From contig JACPCJ010000097.1 in NCBI GenBank assembly GCA_016179865.1, positions 1 to 47,277 on the forward strand: 47,277 bases of DNA, in the 5' to 3' direction. The notes beneath the pieces are model-generated. The model worked only from the letters and a program-made list of their open reading frames with translations, was not told the origin of the DNA and made no database searches. The translations under genes and the position numbers were made by a program. The DNA is from Actinomycetota bacterium. GTDB taxonomy: Bacteria > Actinomycetota > Acidimicrobiia > IMCC26256 > JACPCJ01. Positions within the stretch are counted from its first letter, which is position 1. Each line of letters starts with the position of its first letter. Positions 17,040 through 23,499 of the stretch are shown here, one piece after another.

Positions 17040-17507
17040 TTGGTCGTCGTCATTGCCATCGCGGCGGCGGTCGTCCTGCTCGTCATCGCGGTGGCGGCCG
17101 TGGCCACCCTGCGGGAGAGCGCCCGCATGGACCGCGAACCGCCGACGCGTTGGTTCAACGTGTCCGACGCTGTCGAGTGGGTGGTGGAGCACATCGCCGA
17201 CGACGCCGCCGCCACGCTGACGCTCGACGACGTCCACCGCATCGTCGATCTCCAGCTCGAGTACTTCCGGCGCAAGGGCGTCTCGAGGAACGGGGAGACG
17301 TCGCGCCCACGCGGCGACGTTGTCGTCGGCGGGTCCGAGACGGTTGCCTTCATCGTCCGCGAGTCGGCGAAGCAGGGTGTCACCTTCACCAACGAGCAGG
17401 TGCACGCCGTCGTCGAGACGCAGCTCGCATACCTCCGCTCCATCGGCGTCGTCGGGGCGCGGGCCGAAGAGGGACCGGCCCCAGAAGATGAACGCGACGC
17501 ACCTTGA
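17040..17507 (+). CDS. Single-pass membrane protein of unknown function
   Basis: About 155 residues. A TTG at 17040, 4 nt after the dehydrogenase stop, is the best start because it keeps the N-terminal membrane segment (LVVVIAIAAAVVLLVIAVAA); there is no good Shine-Dalgarno sequence, so translational coupling is likely. An ATG at 17127 would lose the segment. The cytoplasmic or exterior part has two similar helical units: DDVHRIVDLQLEYFRRKGV and NEQVHAVVETQLAYLRSIGV, each preceded by a DAVEWVVEHIAD / ETVAFIVRESAK stretch, so this is an internal duplication. No family recognised. Confidence 0.65.
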   Translation: MVVVIAIAAAVVLLVIAVAAVATLRESARMDREPPTRWFNVSDAVEWVVEHIADDAAATLTLDDVHRIVDLQLEYFRRKGVSRNGETSRPRGDVVVGGSETVAFIVRESAKQGVTFTNEQVHAVVETQLAYLRSIGVVGARAEEGPAPEDERDAP

Positions 17508-17554
17508 CCACCGTGCTATCAATGCAGCACCGGAGAAAGGAGGTGGTCCACAAC

Positions 17555-17599
17555 ATGAATGACTTGCGTAGTGGGACCCCGGAGGTGCGCGGCCACTAG
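17555..17599 (+). CDS. 14-residue leader-type peptide ORF
   Basis: ATG at 17555, TAG at 17597-17599, product MNDLRSGTPEVRGH. It follows an unusually strong Shine-Dalgarno sequence whose GGAGG ends 11 nt before the ATG. The SD stretch AGGTGGTCC (17541-17549) can pair with GGGCCACCT (17613-17621), with one G-U pair, just past the stop, so the ribosome site could be opened and closed. Function unknown. Confidence 0.45.
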   Translation: MNDLRSGTPEVRGH

Positions 17600-17814
17600 G
17601 TCGCCATTGACTGGGCCACCTAGCAAGGGTTCGCCACACAGAAGCCTTCGTGGCGAAACGGCTGCGGCGGGCTGTGCCCGCCGAGGGCCGCCCTTCCCTG
17701 GGAGCGCCTTCGGCGCTCCTATGGGTGTAGTCCAACCGATGCACCGCCGACGCCGGGGCAGGACTGGTCCCACCTGCATCAGCACCTGGCTTCGGTCCTG
17801 AATCAGTCCAACGT

Positions 17815-17840
17815 TCGAGGGGGCCTTCGGGCCCCCTCGA
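17815..17840 (+). terminator. Hairpin with UUCG loop
   Basis: 11-bp stem TCGAGGGGGCC/GGCCCCCTCGA closed by TTCG, without a U-tract. It would end the candidate RNA and lies immediately before the next gene's -10. Confidence 0.65.
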
Positions 17841-17844
17841 CGCG

Positions 17845-17850
17845 TATCGT
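17845..17850 (+). promoter_or_regulatory. -10 element TATCGT, leaderless type
   Basis: TATCGT lies 7 nt before the ATG at 17858, so transcription should start at or next to the start codon. Confidence 0.5.
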
Positions 17851-17857
17851 CTGGTCG

Positions 17858-18082
17858 ATGACTCGCCCCACGCGTTTCGAAGAGCACCAGTACCTCGGCG
17901 ACAAGCGCGTCCAGCGCGTCCACGACCTCGACGCCGCCACCGACGCCTGCGCCGTCGACGAGCTCATGGCTTCGGAGAAGTTCGCCGCCTTCGGCCCCGA
18001 CACCCTCGCCGAGGCCGCCAATCGCGGCTACCGCCCCTGCCGGCACTGCCTGCCGCGGGCCCGCGAGGAAGGCGCCGCCTAG
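17858..18082 (+). CDS. Small protein with Ada-like CxxC motif
   Basis: 74 residues from ATG at 17858, with a leaderless-type promoter. The C-terminus EAANRGYRPCRHCLPR resembles the end of the zinc-binding domain of Ada-type proteins (GFRPCKRCRP), and an earlier Cys (DACAVDEL) could add a third ligand. The pattern K-F-x-x-F-x-x-x-x-L-x-E-A before GYRPC is also shared with that domain. It lacks the first CxxxC of Ada, so it is at most a reduced zinc finger. The last four bases overlap the stop of the converging DUF1802 gene (CTAG shared). Confidence 0.65.
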   Translation: MTRPTRFEEHQYLGDKRVQRVHDLDAATDACAVDELMASEKFAAFGPDTLAEAANRGYRPCRHCLPRAREEGAA

Positions 18083-18675
18083 ACCTCGGCTGGCTCCTCC
18101 AAAGGAGTGGGGAGCGAGTCGGCCAGGAACTTCAGCCGGGCCTCGAACGCCTCGTCGGTGAGGGCCGGCGATGCGGCGAGGGCTTCCGGATCGGCCGCCA
18201 GACCGAAGGGGTCGACCCACGACGTACAGCCGGCGTACGCCTCGTCGAACGGAACCTCGACCGGCTCGTCGAGGCAGTGGACGCGCAGGGCGAGCACCCA
18301 GAGCGGGTCGCGCTTTTTCCACTTCAACCGGGCGTCGGCGTAGTCCAGGGTCCAGATGAACTTGGAGTCGAGGGCCGCGAGCTGGTCGGGCTCGGTGAGC
18401 GTGGCCACGCCAACGACCTCGGCCCACCCGGGGACGCGCACCAGGTCGTCGGGTGGGGCCTCCTCCAGGATCCGGTCGAGGGCGTGTCGATAGGCGGGCT
18501 TCACGAGATCAGCGCGCTGGTGCAGGTACGTCGGGTAGAGCCAGAACCGCCGAGCCTGCACACCGAAGTGCCGGCCCTCCTCACGCAGTCCGCCCTTGCG
18601 GACGTCGATGATCTGCTCGCCGGAGAGCAGGGCGTCGACGATGATCGCCCACTCCTTGAACGCGGGAATTGCCAT
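18079..18675 (-). CDS. DUF1802 family protein
   Basis: 198 residues. The N-terminal AFKEWAIIVDALLSGEQIIDVRKGGLREEG followed by FWLYPTYLHQ is the hallmark of DUF1802, a family without known function. ATG at 18675 is preceded by TATCCT with 8 nt between them, so a leaderless message is expected; that also fixes the start (reading further upstream gives no conserved sequence). The C-terminal half (AGCTSWVDPFG, ALTDEAFEARLKFLADSL) is helical. Divergent from the alpha/beta hydrolase at 18734. Confidence 0.8.
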   Translation of the reverse strand: MAIPAFKEWAIIVDALLSGEQIIDVRKGGLREEGRHFGVQARRFWLYPTYLHQRADLVKPAYRHALDRILEEAPPDDLVRVPGWAEVVGVATLTEPDQLAALDSKFIWTLDYADARLKWKKRDPLWVLALRVHCLDEPVEVPFDEAYAGCTSWVDPFGLAADPEALAASPALTDEAFEARLKFLADSLPTPLEEPAEV

Positions 18676-18683
18676 CGCAGGCC

Positions 18684-18691
18684 AGGATAAT
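18684..18691. promoter_or_regulatory. Overlapping divergent -10 elements
   Basis: AGGATAAT reads TATCCT on the reverse strand (DUF1802 gene, 8 nt from its ATG) and GATAAT on the plus strand (toward the hydrolase at 18734, which has its own GGGAGG ribosome site). Confidence 0.45.
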
Positions 18692-18733
18692 GGTGGGTGC
18701 CAGGGCGCCCGCTGGCGGGAGGGACCGACGTCG

Positions 18734-19486
18734 ATGCCCGAAGACCTCACCATCGAAAGCCAAGGTGCGCGGCTCGTTTCCCACCTCGCGCGGCCGGCGG
18801 GGGTTGCTCGGGTGCCCGGACTCGTGCTGTGTCACGGGTTCCCGCAGGGTCCCGGGGGTGCCGCCGTGGCGGGGGGCACCTACCCGGCGCTCGCCGACCG
18901 GCTCTCGGGGCTCACGGGCTGGGCCGTCCTCACGTTCAACTACCGGGGGACCGGCGGGTCCACCGGAGACTTCTCCGTCGGCGGCTGGCTGGCCGACATC
19001 GACGCCGCCGTCACACTTCTCGACGACCGGAGTGACGTGTCCGGTGTCTGGCTGGCGGGGTCGGCGACGGGAGGGGCGCTGTGCGTTGTGCATGCCGCCG
19101 AGGACGACCGCGTTCGCGGCGTGGTCACCCTGGCGGCGCCGGCGACACTGCGGAACTGGGTCGACAACGCCCCCCAGTTCCTTGATCACGCCCGGCGCAT
19201 GGGGGTGATCCAGACCGCCGGTTTCCCGCCCGACGTGGGGGCGTGGGCCCGGGAGATCGCCGAGCTCGACCCGCTGACGGCGGCGGCCAAGATTCCGCCC
19301 CGCCCCTTCCTCGTCCTCCACGGAGGCGACGACGACATCGTGCCGCCGGAGTCGTCGACCGCGTATGCGGAGGCGGCCGGGCCGAGCACCGAGCACCGCA
19401 TCCTGACCGGCGGCGGCCACCGACTTCGCCACGACCCTCGGGCCGTGGCCCTCCTCGCAGGCTGGATGTCACGCCAGGAACAGTGA
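18734..19486 (+). CDS. Alpha/beta hydrolase lacking the usual serine nucleophile
   Basis: 250 residues. The oxyanion strand VLCHGFPQGPGG, FNYRGTGGSTGD, acid Asp in HGGDDDIVP and His in GGGHRLRH fit the alpha/beta-hydrolase fold. At the nucleophile elbow it has GSATG (residues 109-113), so the position normally held by Ser is Ala111. The protein may therefore bind rather than cleave, or use Ser110. I believe a subset of actinobacterial relatives also carries a non-Ser elbow, from memory only. ATG at 18734 follows GGGAGG at a long 12-nt spacing. Its 3' end overlaps the converging thiE gene by 18 nt. Confidence 0.75.
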   Translation: MPEDLTIESQGARLVSHLARPAGVARVPGLVLCHGFPQGPGGAAVAGGTYPALADRLSGLTGWAVLTFNYRGTGGSTGDFSVGGWLADIDAAVTLLDDRSDVSGVWLAGSATGGALCVVHAAEDDRVRGVVTLAAPATLRNWVDNAPQFLDHARRMGVIQTAGFPPDVGAWAREIAELDPLTAAAKIPPRPFLVLHGGDDDIVPPESSTAYAEAAGPSTEHRILTGGGHRLRHDPRAVALLAGWMSRQEQ

Positions 19487-20128
19487 GTCGATCAGCTTCC
19501 GGAGTTGCCTGACGGCCGAGGCGGGGTCGGGGGCCTCGGTGACGGCCCGCACCACCACGAAGCGGGTGGCGCCGGCGGCGGCGATGTCGGCAAGGGTCGC
19601 CGGCGATACTCCTCCGGTGACGAAGAAGGGGCGGTGCGAACACACGAGGGCGGCCTCGGTGACGTACCCCAGGCCCGTGCCGGGGCGGCCGGGCTTGGTC
19701 GGCGTGGGCTCGACCGGGCCGACGCTGATGTAGTCGACGGGCTCGGTCAGCGAGGCGGTGAGTTCACGCGAAGAGTGCGTGGAGAGCCCGACCAGCAGGT
19801 CGTCACCGAGGAGGGCCCGGCACTCGGCGGGCGAGGCGTCTTCCTGGCCGACGTGCACGCCGTCGGCCCCGCAAGCGTCGACCAGGTCGGGGCGGTCGTT
19901 GAGGATGAAGAGGGCGTCGTGGGCGTGGGCCGCGTCCCGGGTGACGGCGGCCGCTTCGACCAGGGCGTCGTCGGCCAGGACCTTGTCCCGGAGCTGCACC
20001 ACGTCGACCCCGGCCTCGCAGGCCGCGCCCACGAACTCTGCGAGCGCCGGCCGGGCCGGAGTGCAGAGGTAGAGGCGGGCGGCGTCGAGTCGAGTTCGTC
20101 GGCGCGGGCCGTCGTGCTGAACTCCCAT
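19469..20128 (-). CDS. thiE: Thiamine-phosphate synthase
   Basis: 219 residues, TIM-barrel ThiE. Conserved segments: VDVVQLRDK, LFILNDRPDLVDACGADGVHVGQED, VGLSTHSSRE, DYISVGPVEPTPTKPGRPGTG and FFVTGGVSPATL, which bind the pyrimidine diphosphate, Mg2+ and thiazole phosphate. It joins HMP-PP and THZ-P to thiamine phosphate. ATG at 20128 (MGVQHDG) is chosen because TAGGGT sits 7 nt before it. Divergent from the nucleotidyltransferase gene at 20167, also leaderless-type. No other thiamine gene is nearby. Confidence 0.92.
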   Translation of the reverse strand: MGVQHDGPRRRTRLDAARLYLCTPARPALAEFVGAACEAGVDVVQLRDKVLADDALVEAAAVTRDAAHAHDALFILNDRPDLVDACGADGVHVGQEDASPAECRALLGDDLLVGLSTHSSRELTASLTEPVDYISVGPVEPTPTKPGRPGTGLGYVTEAALVCSHRPFFVTGGVSPATLADIAAAGATRFVVVRAVTEAPDPASAVRQLRKLIDSLFLA

Positions 20129-20135
20129 GGATCGC

Positions 20136-20158
20136 ACCCTACGGGCGTGGGCTACCCT
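20136..20158. promoter_or_regulatory. Divergent leaderless promoter pair
   Basis: Reverse strand TAGGGT (20141-20136) 7 nt before the thiE ATG; plus strand TACCCT (20153-20158) 8 nt before the GTG at 20167. Gene starts are only 38 bp apart. Confidence 0.55.
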
Positions 20159-20166
20159 GCGGCCCC

Positions 20167-21231
20167 GTGAAAGCCCTGGTCCTTTCCGGAGGCGCCGGGA
20201 CCCGCCTGCGGCCGATCACCCACACCAGCGCCAAGCAGCTCGTCCCCCTCGCCAACAAGCCCATCCTCTTCTACGGCCTGGAAGCCATTGCCGCCGCCGG
20301 CATCACCGACGTCGGGATCATCGTCGGCGACACCCACGCCGACATCGAGGCCGCAGTTGGCGACGGGTCGGCGCTCGGCATCTCGGCTACCTACATCCGC
20401 CAGGAGGCGCCGCTTGGCCTCGCCCACTGCGTGCTCATCGCGCGCGATTTCCTCGGCGACGACGCCTTCGTCATGTACCTCGGCGACAACCTGATCCTGG
20501 GCGGGATCGGCGACTTCGTCGAGGAGTTCGGCCGCGACGAGCCCAACAGCCTCGTGCTCCTGACCAAGGTCGAGCACCCCGAGCAGTTCGGCGTGGCCGA
20601 GATCGGCGACGACGGCACGCTGGTGCGTTTGGTGGAGAAGCCGAAGGACCCACCGAGCGACCTCGCCCTGGTCGGCGTGTACCTCTTCGACCGCTCCATC
20701 CACGAGGCGGTCGACGCCATCGAGCCGTCGTGGCGGGGTGAGCTCGAGATCACCGACGCCATCCAGTGGCTCGTCGAACAGGGGCGTGCCGTCCGCTACC
20801 ACGTGCTCGACCGGCCCTGGATCGACACCGGGAAGCGCCAGGATCTCTTGGAGGCGAACCGCATCGTCCTGGAGGGCATCGACGCCGACATCCGGGGGTC
20901 GGTCGACTCCGACTCGCGGGTGTCCGGCAGCGTCGTCGTCGAGGAGGGCGCCGAGATCGTGGCCAGCCAGGTGCGCGGCCCCGCCGTCATCGGCACCGGA
21001 ACCCGGGTCGTGAACTCCTACGTCGGTCCCTATTCCTCCATCGGGCCGAACTGCGAAGTGGTCGACGCCGAGATCGAGCACTCGGTCGTCCTCGAGGGGT
21101 CGAAGATCGAGGGCGTCCACCGCATCGACGAGAGCCTCATCGGACGCAACAGCGAGGTGCGCCGGGTGACGAGCGGGCCGAAGGCCTACCGCTTCCTCGT
21201 GGGCGACGACTGCGAGGTCGACATCCTCTGA
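20167..21231 (+). CDS. Glucose-1-phosphate thymidylyltransferase-like, long form
   Basis: 354 residues. N-terminal nucleotidyltransferase with GGAGTRLRPITHTSAKQLVPLANKP, YLGDNLI (metal-binding Asp) and EKPKDPPSDLALVGVY. From about residue 245 a left-handed beta-helix-like C-terminus follows (SRVSGSVVVEEGAEIVASQV, VIGTGTRV, SYVGPYSSIGPN). This architecture is the longer RmlA relative found in actinobacterial glycan and antibiotic sugar clusters rather than the 290-residue RmlA. It makes an activated sugar (probably dTDP-glucose). First gene of the surface-glycan locus, leaderless-type GTG start. Confidence 0.87.
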   Translation: MKALVLSGGAGTRLRPITHTSAKQLVPLANKPILFYGLEAIAAAGITDVGIIVGDTHADIEAAVGDGSALGISATYIRQEAPLGLAHCVLIARDFLGDDAFVMYLGDNLILGGIGDFVEEFGRDEPNSLVLLTKVEHPEQFGVAEIGDDGTLVRLVEKPKDPPSDLALVGVYLFDRSIHEAVDAIEPSWRGELEITDAIQWLVEQGRAVRYHVLDRPWIDTGKRQDLLEANRIVLEGIDADIRGSVDSDSRVSGSVVVEEGAEIVASQVRGPAVIGTGTRVVNSYVGPYSSIGPNCEVVDAEIEHSVVLEGSKIEGVHRIDESLIGRNSEVRRVTSGPKAYRFLVGDDCEVDIL

Positions 21232-21235
21232 CACC

Positions 21236-21283
21236 CCTAAAGGTCATCTACCCCCCGTCCAGCCCCGGTTCGTGACCTTTAGG
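21236..21283. terminator. Inverted repeat CCTAAAGGTCA...TGACCTTTAGG
   Basis: 11-bp perfect arms (21236-21246 and 21273-21283) with a 26-nt loop, between converging genes. The stop codon of the epimerase gene (21248-21250) lies in the loop and its last sense codons are in one arm. Confidence 0.55.
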
Positions 21284-22168
21284 AGAGGGAAGGTGCTCGG
21301 CCAGCACGTCGGCGAGGGTGGCTTCGAGTGGGATGGCGGGTTCCCAGCCGGTCGCCGAGCGGATCCGGGAGTTGTCGCCCACCAGGACCGGAAGGTCGAC
21401 GGGCCGCACGAGGTCGGGGTCGACCACGGCGTCGAGCCCGCCGCCGGCGGCGTCGATGAGGTGGTCGACGATCTCCTTCACGCTGACGCCTCGGCCTGAG
21501 CACACGTTGTAGACCTCGCCCGGCGCTCCCCGTTCGACGACCAGCCGGTAGGCGCGCACCACGTCACGCACGTCGGTGAAGTCGCGCACCGGCTCGAGCG
21601 AGCCGACGCGGATCTGCCGTCCGCCCGACCTGACCGCCTCGGCCACGCGAGCCGCCAGCGCGGCCACGACGAAGCGTTCCGACTGGCCGGGCCCGATGTG
21701 GTTGAAGGCACGCACTCGCAGCGCACCAACCCCCTGACCGAGGAAGGCCTGGAGGGCGAGGAACTCGGCGGCCACCTTGCTGGCGGCGTACGGGCTCACG
21801 GGGCGCAGGGGAGTGTCCTCGTCGATGGGAATCGACGCCGGGTCGACGATGCCGTACTCCTCGGCGCTCCCGACGGCCAGGACCCGCCCGACGCCCGCGG
21901 CGCCGGCGGCGCGGAGCACGTTTAGGGTCCCCTCGGCGTTGACCCGCAACGCCTGCGAGGGTGCGTCCCACGACTCGCCCACATGGGTGGCGGCGGCGAG
22001 GTGGTAGATGGCGTCGGGCCCGGCACTGTCGACCGCCCGCTTGACGGCGTCGGCATCGATGATGTCGACCTCAGGGCCGAACCCGGCGACCTCGTCTCCC
22101 TCGGCCTTCAGGTGCTCGATCAGGTGCCGTCCGACGAAGCCGCTTGCTCCCGTCACTAATGCCCTCAA
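21248..22168 (-). CDS. NAD(P)-dependent epimerase/dehydratase, RMD-like
   Basis: 306 residues, extended SDR. Nucleotide-binding GASGFVGRHL at the N-terminus, catalytic Ser in AVGSAEEYG and Tyr/Lys in SPYAASKVAAEF. The segments HVGESW, FNHIGPGQSERFVV and RDFTDVRDVVRAY resemble GDP-4-keto-6-deoxy-mannose reductase (RMD), which makes GDP-D-rhamnose. The TTG at 22168 is chosen as start: it follows GGAGG by 7 nt and begins the first beta strand; its TTGA overlaps the stop of the upstream glycosyltransferase. The protein's last residues are encoded by one arm of an inverted repeat. Confidence 0.82.
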   Translation of the reverse strand: MRALVTGASGFVGRHLIEHLKAEGDEVAGFGPEVDIIDADAVKRAVDSAGPDAIYHLAAATHVGESWDAPSQALRVNAEGTLNVLRAAGAAGVGRVLAVGSAEEYGIVDPASIPIDEDTPLRPVSPYAASKVAAEFLALQAFLGQGVGALRVRAFNHIGPGQSERFVVAALAARVAEAVRSGGRQIRVGSLEPVRDFTDVRDVVRAYRLVVERGAPGEVYNVCSGRGVSVKEIVDHLIDAAGGGLDAVVDPDLVRPVDLPVLVGDNSRIRSATGWEPAIPLEATLADVLAEHLPSPKGHEPGLDGG

Positions 22169-23298
22169 CCGGGGCCTCCGATCGCGAGTTGGTAGGCCTC
22201 GATGTGGGCCCGGGCACACACGCCCCACGAGTAGCGCCCGGCGACGCGCGGGCCGGCCTCGCGAAGCCCCGCCGCCAGCCCCTCGTCGGTGAGCACCCAC
22301 TCGACGGCGTCGGCGAGCGCGGTGTCGTCACCCGGTGATACGAGGACGGCGGCGTCGCCCGCCACCTCGGCCATGGGCGTGCCGGTGGAGGTGACGAGGG
22401 GAGCGCCGCAGGCGAGGGCTTCGAGAGCGGGGAGCCCGAAGCCTTCGGCGTGCGATGGGTACACCACGGCTGCCGCCCTCCGGTAGAGGACGGGCAGGAG
22501 ATCGGCCTCCGCGTAGCCCAGGAGATGGATCCGGTCGGCGAGCCCGCTGCGGGCAATGGCGGCGTTGACCTCGCGGGCACCCCAGCCCTCGCGCCCGGCG
22601 ATCACGAGGTGGAGGTCTTTGTGCTTGCGAGACACCCGGGAGAAGGCGGCGACGAGGCCGGGAATGTTCTTCCGCGGCTCGAGGGTGCCGACGAAGGCGA
22701 GGAACGGCGGTCGGACGCCGACCGCCTCCAGGGCCGCCATGTCGGCTTCGACCGTGGCCTCGTCGGCGGCCGGGCGGTAGCGCGACCGGTCGACCCCGTG
22801 GGGCGCCACCACCACCGGAACGCTCGGGGCGAGGATGCGCTCGACCCGCCGTGCCGTGTCGTCGCTCACGGCCACGAGCACGCTGGCCCGCCGGGCCGCC
22901 TCCCGGATCATCCTCTGGAAGAACGTCACCTTGGCCCGTTCGTGGAACTCGGGGTGCTCGAAGAAGGTCATGTCGTGGATGGTCACCACCTTGGGGCCTT
23001 CGTAGCGGAGGGGAAGGGTGTAGTGGGGCCCGTGCCAGACCTCCACGCCGAGGGAGCGGGCGAGACGCGGGGCGAGGGCCTGCTCCCAGGCCAGCCGCAG
23101 CGGGCGGGCCTCGGGCACGCGGGCGTGGACACGGGAATGGGGCGCCACCTGACGCCAGCGGCCTCGATCACCGGCCCGGGCCAGCAACTCCAGCTCGACC
23201 TCGGCCCGGGCGTCGAGGGCGCCGACGAGGTTGATGATGTAGACGCCCGCGCCCACCGGCTGCTCTGGTACGGCTGAGACATCCACCAGGACACGCAT
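22165..23298 (-). CDS. GT4 glycosyltransferase
   Basis: 377 residues. N-terminal PVGAGVYIINLVGAL (glycine loop), KVVTIHDMTFFEHPE, APHGVDRSRYRP, FLAFVGTLEPRKNIPGLV and the EX7E motif in PSHAEGFGLPALEALACGAP define a GT4 enzyme of the mannosyl/rhamnosyltransferase type. No signal or membrane segment; acts at the cytoplasmic membrane surface. Coupled through a 4-nt overlap to the RMD-like gene, which fits use of a GDP-sugar. Upstream is a roughly 60-nt leader that carries a nine-codon ORF. Confidence 0.87.
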   Translation of the reverse strand: MRVLVDVSAVPEQPVGAGVYIINLVGALDARAEVELELLARAGDRGRWRQVAPHSRVHARVPEARPLRLAWEQALAPRLARSLGVEVWHGPHYTLPLRYEGPKVVTIHDMTFFEHPEFHERAKVTFFQRMIREAARRASVLVAVSDDTARRVERILAPSVPVVVAPHGVDRSRYRPAADEATVEADMAALEAVGVRPPFLAFVGTLEPRKNIPGLVAAFSRVSRKHKDLHLVIAGREGWGAREVNAAIARSGLADRIHLLGYAEADLLPVLYRRAAAVVYPSHAEGFGLPALEALACGAPLVTSTGTPMAEVAGDAAVLVSPGDDTALADAVEWVLTDEGLAAGLREAGPRVAGRYSWGVCARAHIEAYQLAIGGPG

Positions 23299-23329
23299 GT
23301 TTTCCGCTCTTGGCCTTCGGCCGGGCCGC

Positions 23330-23359
23330 TCAGGCCCCGCTCGCTCCGCTTCGCTTCAT
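23330..23359 (-). other. Possible nine-residue upstream ORF
   Basis: ATG at 23359 followed by AAGCGAAGCGGAGCGAGC and TGA encodes MKRSGASGA. It begins 8 nt after TAGACT, the same spacing seen at leaderless genes here, and ends 31 nt before the glycosyltransferase ATG at 23298. Could be a leader peptide, or chance. Confidence 0.3.
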
Positions 23360-23367
23360 GCCGGCGG

Positions 23368-23373
23368 AGTCTA
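23368..23373 (-). promoter_or_regulatory. -10 element TAGACT
   Basis: TAGACT on the reverse strand, upstream of the glycosyltransferase-RMD pair. Confidence 0.4.
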
Positions 23374-23395
23374 AAGAGTGGCCCTCACCTCCCCG

Positions 23396-23444
23396 CTGTT
23401 ACCCGCGGTAACCGGCCGTCACGGCCGGTTACCGCGGGTAACAG
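23396..23444. terminator. Long perfect hairpin with repeated GGGTAACAGC tail
   Basis: 23-bp perfect stem (23396-23418 with 23422-23444) and a 3-nt loop, centred on CGGCCGTCACGGCCG. The sequence then repeats the arm end (GGGTAACAGC) once and ends in GGGGGTAACC at 23464. Lies between the stop of the glycosyltransferase at 23500 and the promoter of the next reverse-strand unit. Confidence 0.7.
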
Positions 23445-23499
23445 CGGGTAACAGCGGGGGTAACCAGCGGGGTGACACGGGCCGGGTCAGCCTCCGTTC

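Larger units (their letters stand above)
17517..17840 (+). ncRNA. Candidate structured RNA with a tiny ORF
   Basis: The 350-nt gap between 17507 and 17858 is not empty. An extended -10 (TGCTATCAAT, 17514-17523) predicts a start near 17529. Then come AGAAAGGAGGTGGTC (17534-17548), an almost full complement of the 16S rRNA tail, a 14-codon ORF, and several stems: CTAGGT/ACCTAG (17596-17601, 17618-17623), TTCGCCAC/GTGGCGAA (17630-17637, 17650-17657), GGCGGGC/GCCCGCC (17666-17672, 17676-17682), GGAGCGC/GCGCTCC (17701-17707, 17713-17719) and a long-range GTGGGACC/GGTCCCAC (17571-17578, 17766-17773). It ends in an 11-bp hairpin with a TTCG loop. Not matched to tmRNA, RNase P, SRP or 6C RNA blocks that I can recall. 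Confidence 0.5.

Noticed and set aside
14366-17443. 1025-codon reverse-strand open frame over the acyl-CoA dehydrogenases
   Set aside because: Shadow of the two plus-strand enzymes; its translation has no recognisable domain and is dominated by Arg, Gly, Leu and Val.
17517-17840. tmRNA, RNase P RNA or SRP RNA
   Set aside because: No tRNA-like ends, no GAGGAAAGTCC block and no SRP GGAAG/GCAGCC loop could be found.
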